From NCBI GenBank assembly GCA_024516155.1, contig JAJJXM010000018.1, positions 1-64,000 on the forward strand: a stretch of 64,000 bases of DNA. Reading direction: 5' to 3'. A program made the translations under genes and the position numbers. A model generated the notes under the pieces. That model was not told the origin of the DNA. It saw only the letters and a list, made by a program, of their open reading frames with translations, and ran no database searches. This stretch comes from Pyronema omphalodes. Lineage: Eukaryota; Ascomycota; Pezizomycetes; Pezizales; Pyronemataceae. Shown in pieces: positions 57,885 to 64,000 of the stretch (its first letter is position 1; the number at the start of each line of letters is the position of its first letter).

Positions 57885-60077
57885 CTACTGTTGACCCCGT
57901 CTCATAACATTCCTCCTAACCCTCCAAACCTTCCCCTTGTCCTTTCCACCCATCTGCAACCACGGTGCCTCACCATCCTTATACTCCTTCCCCGTCAACA
58001 TTTCCACCAACCCGATTTCCCCTCTACCTCTCTGTAGCACCACCTGTTTTTCGCCCCACCCAGCAATCTCCTCTCCCGTAACCGGCATCAACAACTGCAC
58101 TTCCTGTTTCTCTGTATCCACCGCTCTCACGACCGCAAGGCCCACGCACTCCGCTCCCTCCGGAGCAACACCCACAACCAACGGTAGTCCTTTCCCAACC
58201 ATTACCGGTTCCATCACATCCTCCACCAACAATACTCCCACCACGGTTCCTTCAACCGCATCCCTAGTATCAGCAGCATCAATAACCTCCCCTAAAACAT
58301 CAATCCCGGCAATAGCACCCGGGTAAGGAACTACCCAAGGTTTCATATGCGTCAATGGACTGAAATCTTCCGGGTGGAAGTATGCAGCAGTCTGCAACGC
58401 CCTTAGATCCGCGGGTGAAAACCTTCCGGATCCTCCCATACCACCAGCTTGTGCAGTTGCCATAGACGCCGCGGAGGAAAGCTCGTGGAAAGTTATTCCC
58501 TGTCCTAAAACCTCTGCTACGGCTGATCCACCCCCGCCAAGGAAGATGACGTCGGTTACTTGTGCGTGCTGAGCGATGTCGGTGAGAAGCTCGAGACCAA
58601 GGGCTTTGATCCAGCCGAAGGTGTTGATGATTAGCGGAACTCGAGGATGCTGGGAGCGGTGCGTGTTCAGGAGGTCAATTACACAGCGCATGTAGGCGCC
58701 GGGGTCTTCACGGGGAGTGGGGTAGCCGATGTGGTGCTGTTTTGTGGGCTTCGGTTTGTGGGTGAAGTGGGTGAAGGATGGGCCGAGAAGAGGGGATGAG
58801 AGGAGGGTGAGAGAGATCATGCCCGGGGGAGAGAGCTCGGGCTGGCCGGGGTCGAGGTCGAGGTAGGCGACGGGACCATTGCGGAGGAGTGAGTTGGTGA
58901 GGAGGCGGGATAGGGTGGATTTTCCGGCGGATTTGGCACCAGTGAGAAGAATTATGGGGTCAGAGGAGGAACTGCTGCGGGAGATGGATTTGAGGAGGGT
59001 GGTGTGGCTTTGAGGTACTGAGAGGATGGGGGTGGGCGTCGTGCTGGTGAAGAGAGGAGTGAAGGTGCTGCCTTCTTGGTTACCCCAGATGTTGGTGAAA
59101 GTTGGTAGTAGACGGCCGATGTTGAGAAGAGGAGAGGAGTAGGGTGTAATATGTAGCTCAATGTAGGAGATCTTTGTAGGGGCGTCGGTGTTCTTTTTGA
59201 CGGCAGCAGTGAGGACAGGGAGGGAGTGAGTGAGGGGTGCGTAGATAGTTGAGGGGGCGGAGGAGGACGATAGCTTAGTTCCCAAGACGTGGACGGAACC
59301 TTTGAGGACGGTGAGGGTATAGATTCCGACGATAACGAGAGTCTATAAAATTGCATCAGTATCCATACCTCCATTCCATAACAAAAACAATAGCCAACAT
59401 ACCTCTCCAGGTTGTAACTTGAAAGTTTGAGTTCCATCCTTAGAAACTTTGTGGTTCTCCTCACTGGGTACGAACGTCGACAACACTTGCTCCCTCACCG
59501 GCTCCACAACAGCCTCCACAACATCCTCCATGACCTCATCCTCATCCACAACACTAGCCATATCCTCATCCTCCACTTCAACCGCTTTCTCCTTCATCCT
59601 CTGCAACGCCGACCTAGCAGAGCGGACCTCACCCACAGGCGACGAGCCTCCAGAGCTCTCCACATCCAATACCGGCATCGAATTCTCCTTCCACTCATCA
59701 CTCAACACCACGGTAGGATCATTCTTGGCCGCCTCCGCAAGCTGTACCCGCTCCTTTAACTTCTTCTCAATCGCGGCTCTCTTCTCTGCGATCAACTCAT
59801 TCTCCGTTGCTGTAGCCTTTTCTGAATTCGCTGTGGTTGCACTACGGGTAGACCTAGTAGTAGTAGCAGTTCTTCTGGGTTTTTTACTGCTGTTGGTCTC
59901 GATAACTACCGCAACTGCAGTCTGGCGTAGGGGGGTGGCGGGAGCCGCGGGGCCTGCGGGGACTTCTGGAACCGCAGCAGCAGCAGCAGCAGCAGCAGCA
60001 GCTTTTTCCTGAGCAAGGCGTCGCTGAGCAATAGCGCTCAAGCGGGGTGCGGGAGTCGCAGCTGCAGCTGTAGACAT
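57885..60077 (-). CDS. grc3: Polynucleotide 5'-hydroxyl kinase Grc3, 710 aa
   Basis: Exons on the complement: 60077-59403 (225 codons) and 59342-57885, with a 60-nt phase-0 intron (donor GTATGT, acceptor TATAG) joining KLQPGE|TLVIVGIYTLTVLKGSVHVL. The N-terminal third is low-complexity, with an Ala run and acidic patches. The central kinase has a Walker A loop ILLTGAKSAGKSTLSRLLTN (about residues 355-374), then VAYLDLDPGQPELSPPGMIS, a Grc3/Clp1-family motif, HIGYPTPREDPGAY and LIINTFGWIKALGLELL. A C-terminal domain ends VWRVRRNVMRRGQQ. Grc3 phosphorylates the 5'-OH left by Las1 cleavage of ITS2 in 27S pre-rRNA; it also has a role in Pol I termination. Confidence 0.92.
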
Positions 60078-60763
60078 ATATTAGATACCACATACTGATT
60101 AATAGGCAGGAATTTCATACGCTTCTCTTTCTCTGTTTTTTCTTCTCTGGCGCGTTTCGGCATTTTTTTGGTGGTTCGTTGAAGTCAGACGCGGTTGGCG
60201 ACGAGGTTCTAACTGCTAGAAATTTTGACGGGTTGTTCCGTGGGAGCTATTGAGCCGCTGTTGTAATGTGCATGCACTGTGCAGCGCGTTGATGGTAGCG
60301 TGTTGGCGGGCGTGTTGGCGTACAATTGGCGTGTTAGCGTGTTTCGAGTGATACGTGGTGCCTGCATATTAATTTCACTATTTATTACGAAGAAACAACA
60401 GCATCTCAGACAAAAAGTCTCATGTACCGCATAAAATTCCCACAAACCTCAACCCCGGAGCATAAAATATACCATACAAATCACAATGCCACCACATATA
60501 TATATTCCTCTCACACTCTTCATTCTTTATCCAACCTACCACTTACTCTCGTTTTTTTCTCCTTTTCTCTTTAAGTCTCAGGGGTGGAGGGGGGTTGTAT
60601 TTTTTTTGTATTTGTTTTTCCATAATTATAATTCACTATCCGCTATGCTTGATCTTATTCTACCCATTATTCTTGATCTCATTATGATTCTCCAGTAATA
60701 ACTATTTATATCGCCTCGCAGTTATCTCCAGCTCGTCTCCCTTCCCCACCTCCTACATGCTTC

Positions 60764-60932
60764 CTATTTCCTATTTCCTATTTCCTATTTCCTATTTCCT
60801 ATTTCCTATTTCCTATTTCCTATTTCCTATTTCCTATTTCCTATTTCCTATTTCCTATTTCCTATTTCCTATTTCCTATTTCCTATTTCCTATTTCCTAT
60901 TTCCTATTTCCTATTTCCTATTTCCTATTTCA
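60764..60932. repeat. 7-bp minisatellite (ttcctat), about 24 units
   Basis: Nearly perfect head-to-tail heptamers, giving a repetitive SYFLFPI-type translation that is not a gene. Confidence 0.95.
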
Positions 60933-62192
60933 GGCATACTCTACATCTACATCCACCTTCATCTTCACATCCATCTTCGCCTTCGCCTTCGCCCGTACAA
61001 ACATCAAAGTGTGAACATCCATCGAGGCAGGAGTACTCAAGAGAACCTTATAGCCCGGGTTTCTGGTTTCAATATTTAGGGATACTTAGTTTGAGAAAAA
61101 AAAAAGAATACTCATCGATGGTATTTGCAATGTCTGATTTGATTATGACTTATAAGCAGGAGACGGTCATGCTTTGGAAGTTTGAATGATGTAGGAGGAG
61201 ATTTGGATGCAAGTGGAAGATTGAAGATTGAAGATTGAAGATTGACCTGAGAACTTGGGGTTTGTTGTTACTAGAGTCATGAGCAACTAGTTTTGAGTTC
61301 ACTGCTTTTGAATTTATTGAAGTTTTAGCCTGTAGAGCTGTGTTCTCTATGTAACTGTTGATGGAGGTGGATATTGCCTTAGTGCACATCCCCTCCTTAT
61401 GTTCGTTCTGTCGTTGTAGATACTCGTTCTTCATCCAATTCATTCACTTGTATCTCCACCTCCATCTTTCCCTCTCGTTTGACTCCAAGCTTTTCCTCAT
61501 GTTATACCTTCGTCCTCCAACAGAATTCGCCAGTTTATACACCATACACCGCTGGAGAAAAAAAAGAGAGAGGGGGAATCGGAATATGAACTTCCAGATA
61601 CTCGCTGAATTAAATACTGCAAAATCACCCCACTAACATCTACAATGCTAACTATAGACAAACAGGACGCTCAGAAAACCTAAGTCTATATATCGAAGCG
61701 AATCATGATTCCGGCATACTACGGGTCTTTTATTTACTTCCAATTCGATATACCAATCATTATGGATGTGATTTGGTTTACTGGCATGAGGTGTTGAGAT
61801 ACTGTATCAAAGCCCTGACTTGACTCGACGTTCCCCCTGCATGCAGCGTCATTTTTGTTTTATGTTTCACAGTCGCAAAATTCCGAATTCCGGATCACGA
61901 AACAACGTTTCAAATTTCAAGTGTTTCAAATGTTTCAAAAGTTCCGTCTAATACATAAAATGATATTCCTTCCCGGAATCATAAGTTTCTCGATTCTCCG
62001 GAGTCCAGCCGGTGATTGGTACCGGTGTGAGTCAACAGTCCATCCAGCGCGCCGTGAACTCCGGTGCCGTTCCGAAACACACCAATGTATGGGAAGTGCC
62101 GTCGCTCGTCGGCCGTCGGAACACTATCGGGACTCGGCTGTGATCAGCTGATGTGGTGACGGTGATGGCGATTAGTCGCTATGACATCGGAT

Positions 62193-62221
62193 CGGGGGGG
62201 GGGGGGGGGGGGGGGGGGGGG
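62193..62221. repeat. Poly-G tract of about 29 bases
   Basis: Uninterrupted G run; a strong quadruplex candidate and prone to assembly length error. Confidence 0.9.
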
Positions 62222-62293
62222 TTTATGGAAATTGGATACCTATACTTCGAACGTGATCTTAATCGTGAGAGAATTTATATTTATATATATTTT

Positions 62294-62366
62294 GGGGGGG
62301 GGAGGGAGGAGGGAGGAGGGAGGAGGGAGGAGGGAGGAGGGAGGAGGGAGGAGGGAGGAGGGAGGA
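62294..62366. repeat. G-rich 7-bp minisatellite (gggagga)
   Basis: About ten heptamer units after a G run, on the same strand as the poly-G tract 70 bp away. Confidence 0.95.
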
Positions 62367-64000
62367 AAATTAATCAATGCCTGTATGTATACATACAAGA
62401 CACGGCGATAGCGAACAGGGCTCATCGCAGCATCGCTTAGCTTCAAGATGAGGATGATGATGCTGCGTGATGATCGATTGATCCTGGATGAAGCGGATAC
62501 CCGTACATAGTGGTAACGCTACCTGAGCTAAGTTAGTTCCCGTCTAGATACATACGATACATACAGCTCACCGGTGGCAGGTGGCAGGTGCTGCGGTGCT
62601 GCGGTGCTGCGGTGCATCGTATCTACCCATATCATCAATCAGCGGCCACCAGTCATCAGTCAGCGACCTACCCATCGCCCATAACCCATCAAATTTCACC
62701 GGAGCTGAGCATCGCTATAACTAATTACCGGTAACACTGGTTCGGTGGTCCCGAATAGTTACATCTCTGCATCTCGGCCTCCATCTATCTCATCGAACGG
62801 ATCCATTCCGTCGGTGCTGAGGTTATTTCCTTCGGACTTCGAATCTCAAATTTCAACGACGTCGGCATGCATATGATCCCGATTACCATTTATATACAGA
62901 ATTAAAATTCCACCCTCTCGGCCCGTCCGTATCAACCAGTCACCGACTGACCAATAAGAATCTTTACTCCCGTCCCGCCGCGCCCTGCTGCCGATCTCCT
63001 CCGTAGTGAACCCTATATATACCTACCACTTGTATCCACAGCTTCTATCCCGTCCGTCATGTGGTTGGTTGAGTTGATTGGATAGAAATTAAAAATTAAA
63101 ATCGTCGTGCAGGATCGAATAGGCACCCGATTTCAATTCGTCAATTATCGCCGGTCCCTGCCAAGACCGGTACCTGCTGCTATTGCTGCTGCTGCTGCAT
63201 CTCGGTTCGTTGGTTCCAATTGTGGGCTCGGGAAGTCGGTGTATGCTGCATACAGGGTACCCTACCCTACCTTATGTATCCGGCCTATCGTTTTGTTTGG
63301 ATATTCAATATGAGAATTGTGTATACCGTTATCTACTATATGGTTAAGGTTTTTGATAGAGTTGGGGGTTTGTTTTGGTTTGTGGGGGATGTCTTGGAGT
63401 TTGAAGTATGGTGCTTTGATATCGATGCTTTGATGCTTTGATGATTTGATGATTCGTTGATTATCGATATCGGTGCATTGGTACCTTTGTGTATAATGTG
63501 GCGAAAGTCTGCGAAAGTCTGTGAAAGTCTGCGATGCTGCGAATGTTATATACATATCGAGCGTGGTAACATGGGAAAAATGGAAAAAAAAAAGGGGAAA
63601 TAATAGAAACTGGAAAGATATGGGAACTGGAAAGATATGGGAACTGGAAAGATATGGGAATAGGGAATAAACATGACTCTTCGTGCGAAAACTTATTACA
63701 TGCTATATCTTGAAGCACCGATTCATCATTCATCATTTATTCCTGTTCCTGTTCCTGTCGATCATTTTCCTATTTCATCTCATCTCGTCTGTCCCTTCCC
63801 TGGGCCTTATAAAAAGTTCTCATGTAATAACGAGGCGACGTTTATGGTTGCGTGTATTTACTCACCCCGCCCCTCAAGTTGTTTATTTATTGTTTACTAC
63901 ACCAATACCGGGGAAATAAGATTCCGTAGCTAGTAGCTAGTGAATGGTGGATGGTGGATATAGCGGAATTGGATCTAACGGTATTGCGCGGAGTGGTGTT

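Larger units (their letters stand above)
60078..64000. other. Gene-free right end with simple repeats
   Basis: About 3.9 kb. The first 150 bp may hold the grc3 promoter. The rest has only short frames. 62550-63000 is GC-richer, with gctgcggtgctgcggt repeats (62590-62612), and could be the promoter of a gene beyond the right edge. 63500-63660 has short repeats (gtctgcgaaa; gatatgggaactggaaa x3). Confidence 0.55.

Overview
The window is nuclear DNA of a filamentous ascomycete (Pezizomycotina). Genes carry short introns of about 46-85 nt with GTATGT/GTAAGT-type donors and CTAAT-like branch sites. A Clr5-domain gene, a Swi1 ARID subunit, Img2, Rpa34 and Grc3 all have fungal family signatures. The intergenic DNA is rich in homopolymers and microsatellites. 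I cannot name the genus. I see no tRNA or rRNA gene.

Layout. 1-4.6 kb is nested mobile DNA, all reading leftward: a LINE with a CCHC-type ORF1 and an APE-type endonuclease/RT ORF2, cut inside its RT by the 5' LTR of an LTR retrotransposon that runs off the left edge. 4.6-6.8 kb has no convincing gene. 6.8-11.5 kb holds four genes: a small Cys/His protein, a stand-alone Clr5-domain protein, a Topors-like RING E3 ligase transcribed divergently from it, and an F-box/ankyrin gene with one in-frame TAG. 14.9-18.1 kb is swi1, followed by 5.2 kb of repeats. 23.3-29.9 kb is a housekeeping block: mitochondrial ribosomal protein img2, eIF3e, retromer vps26 and a multi-pass membrane protein. 30.9-36.6 kb has lineage-restricted small genes, including a tandem array of four paralogues. 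37.1-42.2 kb is an array of two-exon genes for highly acidic proteins. 43.5-54.1 kb is a second housekeeping block: prenylcysteine oxidase, serine hydroxymethyltransferase, vps4, prefoldin 6 and RNA polymerase I subunit rpa34. 55.0-57.1 kb is an inverted, almost identical copy of part of the acidic array. 57.9-60.1 kb is grc3. The last 4 kb is repeats without a gene.

The most novel material is two gene families I cannot match to a described family. One is the 32.8-34.9 kb tandem array of 70-89 aa proteins, one member of which is cut short by a stop codon. The other is the acidic family: exon 1 is an Asp/Glu-rich tract that always exits in the same phase at GA|GTAAG, and exon 2 carries a conserved NLP(D/N)FETEEEL domain. 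Three members share a 45-bp upstream element. One segment was copied in inverted orientation across a 13-kb block of housekeeping genes, so that block is flanked by about 2.1-kb inverted repeats. Exon boundaries below were derived by hand from splice sites, frame and family similarity; RNA data would settle them.
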